A stretch of DNA of 64,000 nucleotides from Tranzscheliella williamsii (taxonomy: Eukaryota > Basidiomycota > Ustilaginomycetes > Ustilaginales > Ustilaginaceae). Positions 9,296 through 18,822 of this stretch are shown here, piece after piece (the first letter of the stretch is position 1; every line of letters starts with the position of its first letter). The position numbers were made by a program, and so were the translations under genes. Below the pieces are notes generated by a model that worked only from the letters and a program-made list of their open reading frames with translations, was not told the DNA's origin and ran no database searches. Location of the stretch: assembly GCA_023212725.1 (NCBI GenBank), contig JALBYF010000019.1, positions 186,001-250,000 of the forward strand, in the 5' to 3' direction.

Positions 9296-11356
9296 TCAGG
9301 CGGCTGCAGCGACGAGCCGGGAGGTGGGGGCGGGGTGCGGGGCGGGGAAGCCGTGGGCGTGGACGCGCTGCTGGAGCTGGTCGAGGCCAAGCAGCTTGTC
9401 GGTCCAGAGCGCGTGCTCGCGGGCGGTGCGCTCCGAGTGGCGGTAGAGGTCGGCCAGCATGTCGCTGCCCTCGGGCGCGGCGAGCAGGTCGTCGACGGTG
9501 CGCAGGCCGAGCTCGTCCCAGATCTGCGTGAGCGCATAGACCAGGTGATCGACGTCCGCCGAACTGTGCCCGGGCGTCGGCGTGACGCGAAGCCGTTCCT
9601 GGCCCCGGGCGACGGTGGGATAGTTGATCGGCTGCACGTAGCAGCCAAACTGCTCGAGCAGCATGTCCGAAGCCGCCTTGGCCTTGGACGCATCACCGAC
9701 GAGAACCGGCACGATGTGCGACGGATTGTGCTGCAGCGGGATGCCGGCAGCGATCAGCTTGTCCTTGGTCTCGCGCGTCCGCAGCTGCTGCAGAATGCGA
9801 GACTCGTTGGTCGACATGAGCACTTCAATCGCCTTGTTGGCGCCGCTCAGCACCGCGGGAGGCAGCGTAGTCGAAAAGATAAATTGCGGTGCAAACGACC
9901 GGATCACATCGACAAAACGGTTGCTACCGGCGATGTAGCCTCCAACGTTGCCGTAGGCCTTGCCGAGCGTACCGGTGATAATGTCGATACGGTCCATGAT
10001 GCTGCCCTTGAGCAGGCCAGGAGCCTGTCCCTTGGCCACCTGGGCGTCCCAGTCCAGATGTTCGGCAACACCCGCGCCCCGGGGACCGTACATGCCAACG
10101 GCATGCACCTCGTCGAGGAAGGTGATCGCGCCGTATTTCTCCGCCAATTCGATGGTCTTTTCAATGGGACCGACAGTGCCGCACATCGAGTAGACCGACT
10201 CGAAAGCGATGATTTTGGGAACATCGACGGGGATGGACTGCAATTTGACCTCGAGATCGGCCATATCGTTGTGCTTGTAGACCATCTTTTTGGCACCAGA
10301 GTGTTTGATGCCCTGAATCATGGAAGCGTGGTTTGAAGCATCCGAGAGGATGACGCAGTTGGGCAGCTTCGAGCCGAGGATGGTGAGGGTGGCATCATTG
10401 GCGGCATAGCAGGAGCCAAAGACGAGCGCAGCCTCCTTGCGATGCAGATGGGCGAGCGTCTGTTCGATGGTCTCGACATGCCGGTTGTGGCCGGCAATGT
10501 TGCGAGTGCCACCAGCGCCGGCGCCATACTTGTCCAGCGTTTCCTTCATGGCGGCGAGCACTTCCGGATGTCGGCTCATGTTCTGGTAGTCGTTGGCACA
10601 CCAGACGGTGATCTCGTCGCCTTCGTGGGACAGATGACCGCGGGGGGCCTTGCCGGCCAGACGATTGATGTTGTTAAAGTATCGGTAGGACTTGTCAACG
10701 TGCTTGGCCTTGAGCTGGTCATGGTAGAATCCTTCGTAGTGGAAGCCGGGTCGGTTGTAAGGCTCCGGGTCGGGGTGGACGCCGAGGCCGGAACCGGGGG
10801 TGCGAACCTGCTTCTTGATGCTCTTTCGACGGTGCGGCTGCGGGTGGGAGTCGGCGGCAGTGGCGGCAGCAGCGGCGACTTCGGCAGCCTTTCGAGCATG
10901 AGGGCACTTGACGGGGTCGGCGGAGTGCTCGAAGCGGATACCCTCGTTGGCGTGAAGCCGCTTGAGTTCGTCGGACTGCGCAACCGAGGCGAGCACAGCG
11001 TCGGAGCGGGAGACGTACGAGCGCACCTGCTGGGCGGCAGCGCCTCCGCTCATCTGATGCTGAAAGGGGCAGCCAGCAGCGGCGGGCTTGGCGCCACCGC
11101 TCTGGGCGCGGAAGTTGCTGCCAGAGGCGCCAAAGGTGGGCGAGAAGGTGTTGGCAGCGGAGCCGTTCATCTGCTCGGTCTTGATGGAGAGGCTCTGGCT
11201 CATGACGGGGCAGTGCTGTGCCTGGTTGACGAGGCGGGTGGGGCCTCCGGGATGCAGGAGGCTGGTAGACATCTGTCGAAGCTGTGGCATCGAGATGCGG
11301 CCAAGGTAGGGACAAGCCTGTCGAATCTGCCGCAGAGGGCAGAGAGTACGTTCCAT
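9296..11356 (-). CDS. HEM1: 5-aminolevulinate synthase, mitochondrial
   Basis: Intronless, 686 aa from the first ATG (11356). It makes 5-aminolevulinate from glycine and succinyl-CoA in the mitochondrial matrix, the first step of haem synthesis. The core shows [16 protein letters not shown], the PLP-ring region [11 protein letters not shown], Asp-containing [15 protein letters not shown], and the PLP lysine in [15 protein letters not shown] near residue 466. The N-terminal 155 residues hold five Cys-Pro pairs (Cys6, Cys15, Cys49, Cys96, Cys151), the core of haem regulatory motifs that block import or activity when haem is plentiful. The C-terminus ends in a short Ala-rich tail. HEM1 could be iron/haem controlled, but I saw no clear GATA pair upstream. 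Confidence 0.96.
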   Translation of the reverse strand: MERTLCPLRQIRQACPYLGRISMPQLRQMSTSLLHPGGPTRLVNQAQHCPVMSQSLSIKTEQMNGSAANTFSPTFGASGSNFRAQSGGAKPAAAGCPFQHQMSGGAAAQQVRSYVSRSDAVLASVAQSDELKRLHANEGIRFEHSADPVKCPHARKAAEVAAAAATAADSHPQPHRRKSIKKQVRTPGSGLGVHPDPEPYNRPGFHYEGFYHDQLKAKHVDKSYRYFNNINRLAGKAPRGHLSHEGDEITVWCANDYQNMSRHPEVLAAMKETLDKYGAGAGGTRNIAGHNRHVETIEQTLAHLHRKEAALVFGSCYAANDATLTILGSKLPNCVILSDASNHASMIQGIKHSGAKKMVYKHNDMADLEVKLQSIPVDVPKIIAFESVYSMCGTVGPIEKTIELAEKYGAITFLDEVHAVGMYGPRGAGVAEHLDWDAQVAKGQAPGLLKGSIMDRIDIITGTLGKAYGNVGGYIAGSNRFVDVIRSFAPQFIFSTTLPPAVLSGANKAIEVLMSTNESRILQQLRTRETKDKLIAAGIPLQHNPSHIVPVLVGDASKAKAASDMLLEQFGCYVQPINYPTVARGQERLRVTPTPGHSSADVDHLVYALTQIWDELGLRTVDDLLAAPEGSDMLADLYRHSERTAREHALWTDKLLGLDQLQQRVHAHGFPAPHPAPTSRLVAAAA

Positions 11357-12023
11357 GATGGATTGGCGAAGATGTCTCTTACACAAAAGAGCTGTGACTA
11401 GACGAGGGAAAGGGAGATGGTGGTGGCGGTGACCGTCGTTCACCGCTTTCGATTGGCAATCTGAGGCGACGGGCGGGAAGATCGAGAGTCAGGCCATTCC
11501 CAATTGGCTGACCAATAGCGGCAGCTCGCATTCAAATCCTACCTCAATTCCAGCCCAGCGAGAAAGCACAGGCGCCGCCCACTTTAATCTTGCCATTAGC
11601 CTTGCAAGGTCGTAATCACCGCATATCGCTTTTTGACAAACTTTCGATTAACCCCTCCGCAGAACGACGATTTCAACTTCGCGGCCGATATCAGTTGAGA
11701 TTCACCCACAATTATTCAGATATCCAAACCATACTGCCGTTTCAAATGATCGGCGCAAGTACTAACTAGCGAAAGCAATATAGGCGGCCTTTGTTACCGC
11801 TCCTCAAACTTCCCTCGGAAGCGAGGCTGGGGGTCACGAGACGCACTTCCCAGGATCTAACAGCCGCCGTCGCGACTCGCACGAGTGGGGACATTGGATT
11901 GATGCACCGGACAGTGAGGAAAGGTGGTGTTCGATGGCGAAGAGCAGCTTAGTACAGTCCAGTGAAGGCGATTTACGGAAGAGGATGCCAATCGTGTTAC
12001 GGAGGCGATGGAAGGAGCTAGGC
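11357..12023. other. HEM1 promoter and mtSSB 3' flank, no gene seen
   Basis: About 665 bp with lower GC than the flanking genes. It should hold the HEM1 promoter and 5' UTR and the 3' UTR of the mtSSB gene. Only short frames without motifs occur. Confidence 0.6.
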
Positions 12024-12672
12024 TTAGGCCGTCTCGGAGGCGTCCTTGGGCTTGGAGATGACCTGAATGCCGCCTATAGAAAGGGCGGAGGAGGCGATGC
12101 ATGCGGGTCAGTTGGGGAGACGACCGGGGGGTGTGGCTGGGGGAACGGAACGTACGGTGGAGGGCGAGGAGGGTGTCGCGGGCGGGGGTTTCGGCGTCGG
12201 GGGCGGGGGTGCGCTCTACGCGAAAGTCGGCGTCGACGAGGACGCGGTAGCCCTTCTTGATGGACTTCATGCGGTCGACGCCGCGCTCGCCGAAGACGTA
12301 GAAGCGGTGATAGCTGGTGGACTGCGGGGGGCGCTCGCCATCCTCGGCGGGGCCGGTGGGCGGGTCGGACGTCGCCACCGTGTAGCGCACGTAGTCCTTG
12401 CCGTTCTTGGTCGTCTTCAGCTCCGGGTCCGCCGCGAGCCGCCCCAGCACCTGCATCCGCGCCATGTCCGCACGCACCGCAGACGTCGAGAGCGCCTACC
12501 ATCCACATCCACCGTTGACAATACACCAGCGTCGAGTCAATGCAACGTGTGTCAGTTCTGCAGCCAGCCCAGCAACCGGACTCCTCCCGGTCGCTGTCTC
12601 TCGCTGTCTCTCGCTGCCACTCACCCGCACGCCTCCGAGGAGGGACTGTCTTGATACGTTGAGCGAGAACAT
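12024..12672 (-). CDS. RIM1: Mitochondrial single-stranded DNA-binding protein (Rim1-like)
   Basis: Three exons (12672-12625, 12495-12156, 12073-12024) separated by 129- and 82-nt introns give 145 aa. Donors are GTGAGT and GTACGT, acceptors GGTAG and TATAG; all phases agree. The first exon encodes the presequence start MFSLNVSRQSLLGGVR, continued by ALSTSAVRADMARM. The OB-fold follows: VLGRLAADPELKTTKNGKD, then YVRYTVATSDPP, YHRFYVFGERGVD and GYRVLVDADFRVERT. The short last exon gives GIQVISKPKDASETA. The protein coats mitochondrial single-stranded DNA during mtDNA replication. The tiny first exon and 50-nt last exon are easily missed by automated calling. Confidence 0.93.
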
Positions 12673-13109
12673 TGTCTAGGATAGTACACGTCGGAGCGGA
12701 GGGATGGTGGGCGGATGCGATGGATGCGGGCTCCTGCAGAGCACCTAATTGGCAGCGGGCGGTTCGTGCGTCGCTGTGTTGAAATGCGCGTTCAGCTGGA
12801 TTGGGATCGGCATGCAACACGTCGCAACTCAGCTGTGTTAGACCACAGTCAGAGTGTGGCGCTTTTTAGATCTGTGTTGACGCGTCTTGGTTTCGCGCTG
12901 AGCAGCAGCGCGCCTCATCGACAAGCCTAAGTGGAATACGCTAGGTTGCGGCGCTCGAAAAGAAATCTCTATTCTAAGACTGCGATTGTTCAGGTATGAT
13001 ACAGGGGGTACTAGGCTCACATAACGTAGGGCAAGACCAGCGCAGCCAAGGCGATGCAGCGGAGAAAAAGAGTGCGAGAAGGGTGCGGTAGGGTACGGAC
13101 GGGGAGAGT
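12673..13109. other. mtSSB promoter and lipase 3' flank, no gene seen
   Basis: About 440 bp between two minus-strand genes. No conserved frame is visible; short frames on both strands lack motifs. Confidence 0.6.
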
Positions 13110-16100
13110 CTACCACCAGATGTCCTTGGCGCCACTGGGGGAGAGTGAGGCGTTGGACCGAGCAGGAGATGGCGGCGCTCGAAGCGTAGACTGGGAAGCC
13201 GACCGCGTGACTCCAAGCAGTGACGGTCGGCGTTCGTCGTGCTGACTGGGGGAGACTGCGCCAAGGTGCGGCAAGTCGGACGAGGATTTCCATGGCGACG
13301 GGATCTGTCGTCCGATCGTGGCGGTGGGGTCTACGCCGAGGTCGGCTTCAGGCTCAGTGACCGATAGAGACGGGCTGTAAGTGCCAATCTGGGCATCGAG
13401 GTCGATGTTGTCAGCGTCATCTCCCGCAAGGCTTTCGCTATCTCCGCCTCCACTCTCTATATCGCCGACATCAGCAATATCCTCGTCGTCATCATCGTCT
13501 TCGATCGGGAAGCGCCTCGGTGGGGCGTTGTCCTGCCGGCCTCTCTTGCGGGCTGCGACGAAGCGCTGCTGGTACTGCCGTTCTCTCTCCTGCAGCGCCT
13601 CCCGGAGACGCGCCATCTCGGCCGCCGAAGGCGTGAAAGCAGCGCCGAACCGGCCTGGGTTGGTATAGTGCGCCGACGCATTGGGCGACATGCTCCGGAT
13701 CAGCGACGACGCATCGTCGGCGAACGGGGGTGATCTCCCGCCGCTCAAGATGGACGAGGTGTCCATCTGCGAGTCTTCCTCCGCGATATCGGAAAGCCCT
13801 TCGGGCCGCGCTGGGGTGTAATGCGCCAAACCATAGAGTGCGGCATCCATAGGGATCGGGATCTCGTCATCTTCGTAGCGTACCGCGGAGTTCGGCGAAA
13901 CTCGGCGGTGGAAGTTGTCGTAGTAGTTGTCGTAATGCGGCGAGGGGAGACCTTGGGACTCATCATCGTCGTCACCGTTTTCATCTCGCCAATCCGATGG
14001 GTGAGGTCCACTTAGTGCTGCTGCGTCACCGGCGGCTTCCATTGCCTCGAGCTCGGCGAGAGAACGGCCTTCACCACCATAGTACATGTAGGAAGAAGAG
14101 GAACTGTGGGGTTCCGGACTTCTCCACATGTCTGGGACCGGATGATGCCCATCCGTGGCTTGCCCTGGCAGGAAGCGAGCGTCGGTGCGGATGTCCTGCG
14201 CGCGATGGCCGATATGATGAAGATGCACCGGCTCCATATCTAGGAGCTGAGACTGCGTCGCCTCGGCCCTCGCTCGAGCTTCAGCGTTGTCCGCCAAACC
14301 TAGGCCGATTTGATGAGCCAAGTCCGTGTAGCTGCTCGTAGAACCACCCTCGCTGATCGGCGTACCTACGCCGGTCGAGGGCGTCGGCGTAGGCTCGGTC
14401 CAGATGGTTTCATGCGGGTAGATGCCCTCGAGGCCAAGCTCGTTGTGTGTCTGCTGTTGCCAGTCCTCGGAACCGTCCTGAGAGGGTGCATTGAAGGAAT
14501 AGCCACGCTCGTCATGATCATCACGTAGACTCATGTCCGAAGGCATGGAGCCGGCTGGTGATACGGCATTGAGGTGAGGTGGCGAATTGCTTTCGTTCAA
14601 AAAGATGCGATCGTCGTGGCGGCTCTGCAGCTTGAAGGAAAGCGCGGCGTTCTGCACATACTGCGGAGTGGGCGGGTTGGTGGAAGATGGGCTTGGCAGC
14701 GGATTGGCAATGAAGCTGGCTATGATCTCCAGGCCTTTCTCACGCTCCATCTCGCTACCGGCCAGATACATGGAAACGAAGGGCCAAGCATGGACACCTG
14801 CGGGTCCATGCTCAACGGCTGTGCAGATCCAATCACCGCCGGGCAGAGACACCGTCGGCCGTGCAGGCGACCTAGATGCAGCGCGACGCTCTTGGATCGT
14901 CTGTCCCTCGGTTGACGCTGCCAATGTAGGCGCCGACGCGGGCGGCCCTGTCTTCGGATCTTGATCTTGGCAGGGTTTGTCATCATCGTGCCAGGGACCA
15001 GACCGGCCTGGCGTTGGTTTGGTGCTATCTCCATGTCGTGCGCTCCGTACGTTGTCGATCCAAATCTCGATGTCATCAGCTAGACGCTCTCGCTCTCCCC
15101 AGACCACAAGCATGCCGTGATTCAGTCTGATGCGGCTCCAGTCTCCGATGGCCGGGTTGATCAGTCTGCTATTTTCCAGCTGCTCTACACTGACCCGAAA
15201 CTGTGGGTCTTGTGCCCTGTTGCTGCAAATCCGTTTGGTATCCCAAGTAGGTATATAGAGATCTGCGATTGTTGGTACCGAATCGGTCTGGCGCTCCGCC
15301 TTGGAGAAGATGGGGTCCAGTCCACCAAAGGTTGTGCGGTCCCCGTGCTGCACCTGATTGAAGGCGTCGCGGGAAGGCTTTTGAAGTGCTGCTGAGGACG
15401 ACTTGCGATCCAATAGTGGCTCGGTCAGCATGTTGTGGGCGGCTCGTACCAGGCGTCGTGGTGGCGAAATGAGGGACTGGAGAACTCCCAATGGGAACGT
15501 TTTGGCGACCTCCTGAGCTGTGGATGCATCAGGACTTCCAGCGACAATAGCGCAGATGTTAGCGACCCACCCCATGGGCCCACGGACGCGCCTGGGCGTT
15601 TCCAGCACGCCCGAATATAGCTGGGCAAAATGCATCAATGCTTCGGCGGCGACGTAGTCCCATTCGTAATGGGCCATAGCTTCCGTCCACACCGAGACGC
15701 GGCTATCCTGTGCTCCAGATTTGGAGGGCAGCGAGCCCATCCATCCAGCACCGCCACTGACGGACGGCCTTTTGTGTTGATGCATGGCAGGATTGCGAAG
15801 TGGCGCGAATGCTAGAGATGCTAAGGGCCGGAGGTCTGCCCACGGACTGATTAGTACAGCTCGGCCAGGGAAGGGTAACATGCTCCAGTCCCGTTCGGCG
15901 AGTCCAGCTTCATCTTTGGCCTGTCCATCGAGACAGAGCAACATGGCCATCGCTAGGTTGCCGCCAGCGCTGTCGCCAGCCAGAGTAATGGCGGACGCGT
16001 CGATGCCTTCCACTTCGATCAAGTGAGCATAGCAGCGAAGACACTGCAAGAGTGGGCCGGGGAAGCGAGCCGTTGGTCCCAGATCGTACTCCACGGCTAC

Positions 16101-17390
16101 ACACCGTGCATCGTTGTCCTTGTCCTCGTGCCTGCAAATCTTGGTGACAATGCGAATTAGAGCCTCGGCATAAAACGCAACCGAGCCGAGCGAGAAGCCA
16201 CCGCCATGAAGATATAGGAGGGTAGACGCTGTCTTGGAATGCTCGTCGGATCGTCGGACTTCCACAGGGATGTGTGCGTCAGCGCCAATCCAGAAGGCCC
16301 GAAATCCAGGGGCAGCTTGCTTGTGATCGTCGGTGTTTGGGTCGCCTGGATCGTCGGCCGTAGTAGGTCGATCGGCGCCACTGCCTTTACTGCTGAACTC
16401 GCGCACGATTCCTGCCGCACCGCCACCGGTCCTCCACCTTACAAGTGGACCGATGGTCTCTTCGGCGAAGAGAACGCGCGGGATCAGATGAGGAAAACTG
16501 GTGCAGGCGAAGCGGACGAGGAGGATAACGAGATGGTGGAATGGCGAGAGTTGCGCAGCGGAGTCATCATGGGAGAGCGCCTCGTCGTCCGAGCTTACAG
16601 GCGCCGAGGAGCAGGAGATGGAGGTGGAAGAGGAAGTGTCCAGCACTGCTGTCCTGGGCTCTGTGCGTTTGGCGTGGGAGACGCCCCTAGATGGTACCCG
16701 CTTGGAGCTGGCGCCAGGAACGACGTTGGGTGGTTGTAGCTGACGACCATCACCGGCGGCTGGGTAGGTAGCACTCTGTGCGGGATAGCGACTGAGAGAC
16801 CAACGCTGGTAGAAGTCGAAGGGCAGGCGGGTGAAGGCATAGGTGAAACCCTTGAAAGCCACATCGATCAGTTCGGCGAGGCCACAGGTACGAATCAAGT
16901 TGAAAGCGTAGAAGAAGGCGACAACGACGAGGTCAGAGAAATAGAGACCGCCGAGCAGGGGCTGTTGCGTAGACTGGGCCCTATTGGTATTTTTGGTCGG
17001 TCTGTATTTGTCCTGTTTGGGGTTCTGCTGGTGAAGGGAGGTGGGAGCTGCCGAGCGACGTTGACGACTGGTGTGCGCCCATTTCACACGGGAAGGACTA
17101 AGCAGAGCGGACGTCGGCGGCTTCTGGTTGCTGTCCATCGGCTTACTTTGCCTATATCTGGACGAAGCAGATACAGTGCTCTCGATGCTGATCCGACGGG
17201 CCTGCTGGCCTTTAGAGCGGGCTGTGGCGGTGTTCAAGGGTGTAGCAGAGGACTGCGGTTGCGGCGCATGCGAGGCGGCGGAGGAGGATGCTCTGAGCGT
17301 GGAGGTCGATGAAGCGGGCGAAGCAGGAGGCGACGGGCTGCCGCGCTTAGAACGCCGCCTAGTGCCAGCAGGCCTCAGCAAGTCCATCAT
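13110..17390 (-). CDS. Large HSL-type alpha/beta-hydrolase (putative lipase/esterase)
   Basis: A single 1426-aa frame from the first ATG (17390). Residues 1-150 are Ser/Pro/Arg-rich and followed by a hydrophobic segment (LYFSDLVVVAFFYAFNLIR), so the protein is probably anchored to a membrane, with the hydrolase domain to its C-terminal side. The oxyanion motif LYLHGGGFSLGSV lies near residue 395 and the nucleophile elbow ITLAGDSAGGNLAMAM near 475, both of the hormone-sensitive-lipase family. Candidate acid and base of the triad are in LVVWGERERLADD (about 765) and AGVHAWPFV (about 870). The last ~500 residues are acidic, Ser/Pro-rich and look disordered. Family enzymes hydrolyse acylglycerols or sterol esters; the substrate here is unknown. 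It is far longer than a usual HSL-type esterase. Confidence 0.85.
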   Translation of the reverse strand: MMDLLRPAGTRRRSKRGSPSPPASPASSTSTLRASSSAASHAPQPQSSATPLNTATARSKGQQARRISIESTVSASSRYRQSKPMDSNQKPPTSALLSPSRVKWAHTSRQRRSAAPTSLHQQNPKQDKYRPTKNTNRAQSTQQPLLGGLYFSDLVVVAFFYAFNLIRTCGLAELIDVAFKGFTYAFTRLPFDFYQRWSLSRYPAQSATYPAAGDGRQLQPPNVVPGASSKRVPSRGVSHAKRTEPRTAVLDTSSSTSISCSSAPVSSDDEALSHDDSAAQLSPFHHLVILLVRFACTSFPHLIPRVLFAEETIGPLVRWRTGGGAAGIVREFSSKGSGADRPTTADDPGDPNTDDHKQAAPGFRAFWIGADAHIPVEVRRSDEHSKTASTLLYLHGGGFSLGSVAFYAEALIRIVTKICRHEDKDNDARCVAVEYDLGPTARFPGPLLQCLRCYAHLIEVEGIDASAITLAGDSAGGNLAMAMLLCLDGQAKDEAGLAERDWSMLPFPGRAVLISPWADLRPLASLAFAPLRNPAMHQHKRPSVSGGAGWMGSLPSKSGAQDSRVSVWTEAMAHYEWDYVAAEALMHFAQLYSGVLETPRRVRGPMGWVANICAIVAGSPDASTAQEVAKTFPLGVLQSLISPPRRLVRAAHNMLTEPLLDRKSSSAALQKPSRDAFNQVQHGDRTTFGGLDPIFSKAERQTDSVPTIADLYIPTWDTKRICSNRAQDPQFRVSVEQLENSRLINPAIGDWSRIRLNHGMLVVWGERERLADDIEIWIDNVRSARHGDSTKPTPGRSGPWHDDDKPCQDQDPKTGPPASAPTLAASTEGQTIQERRAASRSPARPTVSLPGGDWICTAVEHGPAGVHAWPFVSMYLAGSEMEREKGLEIIASFIANPLPSPSSTNPPTPQYVQNAALSFKLQSRHDDRIFLNESNSPPHLNAVSPAGSMPSDMSLRDDHDERGYSFNAPSQDGSEDWQQQTHNELGLEGIYPHETIWTEPTPTPSTGVGTPISEGGSTSSYTDLAHQIGLGLADNAEARARAEATQSQLLDMEPVHLHHIGHRAQDIRTDARFLPGQATDGHHPVPDMWRSPEPHSSSSSYMYYGGEGRSLAELEAMEAAGDAAALSGPHPSDWRDENGDDDDESQGLPSPHYDNYYDNFHRRVSPNSAVRYEDDEIPIPMDAALYGLAHYTPARPEGLSDIAEEDSQMDTSSILSGGRSPPFADDASSLIRSMSPNASAHYTNPGRFGAAFTPSAAEMARLREALQERERQYQQRFVAARKRGRQDNAPPRRFPIEDDDDDEDIADVGDIESGGGDSESLAGDDADNIDLDAQIGTYSPSLSVTEPEADLGVDPTATIGRQIPSPWKSSSDLPHLGAVSPSQHDERRPSLLGVTRSASQSTLRAPPSPARSNASLSPSGAKDIWW

Positions 17391-18822
17391 GATGCAAGCC
17401 AAATACGGAATTGATCAAGCTACCAGAGGCTTAGGATCCCTCAAGGGTTAAGCTCGCAACTCGATCGAGCGCTGTCCATCCTCAACACCCAGATGCAGAG
17501 ACGGTAGGGTATGGAAGAGGGAAACCGTTCGCAGTTCAACAACGCAGAGGTGGTAGATTGTAGACCACGGGTACGAGCCGCGCCTTGGAGCCGATGTGAG
17601 CGAGCACGCTTTGGTCAGGACGTAGTGAGAGTATGCTCAGCTTCCGACTGCGACAGTTTGGCGCAGATTGGACGAGGTGAACAGGGAAGAGATGTAGGAA
17701 GGATGCGCAGCGCTACCTGTGCCTCTCCTCAGGATCGGCCGGGGACGCTAGTTGTGAGTACTAGTGAGGGAGCCTGATTAGATACAGCGGCAGTATGACG
17801 GTTCTGAGCACGAAAATCACAATAAGTGCAACTCGAATCAGAGATGAACGGGGAACCCTTGCAAGCCGAGTATAGCCCAATTACATGCAGTCACTAGGGT
17901 TTGACGCGCTCAAAAGTGTTTCCAATGCCTCTGGAAGTACGATTTGGAGCGTGAAATCGCAAGTTGAAGGGCGATTTGAAGTGCATATAGCTCGTACTAG
18001 TTAATGCATTGTAATCTCTTCTAGATGTCCGCTGCTTAGCCTTATGCAGACAGCTGCAGGGAACCCTTGTCCTCAGCTGCCGTTGTCGCCCGTGCTTCCA
18101 TGATGTCTTTATTAACCTCACACCGCGCTAGTCGCTTCAAAAAGTAGTGCATGTGTTCCCGGATAGGCCGAGCGCGGTGGCAGGCCGGAACTGAGCTCGA
18201 GAGCTGAGCTGAATCGAGCCGGCCGGGAGGGGGCCACCAAGGGAAGGGAAGCACGCTTGCTGCCCCTACGGCTCCGCGAACCGCTGTCCCGCTTGTGCGC
18301 GCTGCGTGCATTTCACGCCCGCCCTCCGCCATCGCCGCGTTCTAGAACATTTCGCGCGTTTCACATCCCACCAAACTCCTCCCGTCGCCGGGCTTGGCGA
18401 TCTAACAGTTCACACCTGTGGCCCTTGCCTGCCACTCACCTCTCTTTAGCGCAAGCACGACTCACCGCCCTCTGCTTGACGGGGAGACATACATACCATA
18501 CAGATCGAGCTGTATGTAAGTAACGTACTTTACTTTGGTTTAGAATTGACAATGAGTGTAGGTAGGGCATATGGCCGGCAAGCAAGCAAAATGGACAGGC
18601 GAGGTGCGTGGACGTGTCGTCCCTCGTTCGCTTGCCGGTGGTATTAAGGGTAATATTGAAGTACAGTATCCCTCTCTCCATAGTAGATAGCGATAAGTAG
18701 TCAGCCGAAAGCTGTGTCGGAATCATAATAAAGTGGTTACCAGCCGATAGGTGTAACAGTGCGACGCTGTTGGAGGACAATTCCAAAGCTACGCTGTTTC
18801 GAAGGACGGCAAAGAAAAGCGC
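17391..18822. other. 1.4-kb intergenic region, no gene recognised
   Basis: Between the lipase start and the Ytp1-like stop. All frames are short (up to about 115 codons, many lacking ATG) and show no motif or convincing splice partners. It probably holds the lipase promoter and 5' UTR and the 3' UTR of the Ytp1-like gene. I could not recognise any tRNA by eye. Confidence 0.5.

Noticed and set aside
9215..10336. Plus-strand frame of 373 codons
   Set aside because: Antisense to HEM1, with no ATG-led conserved sequence.
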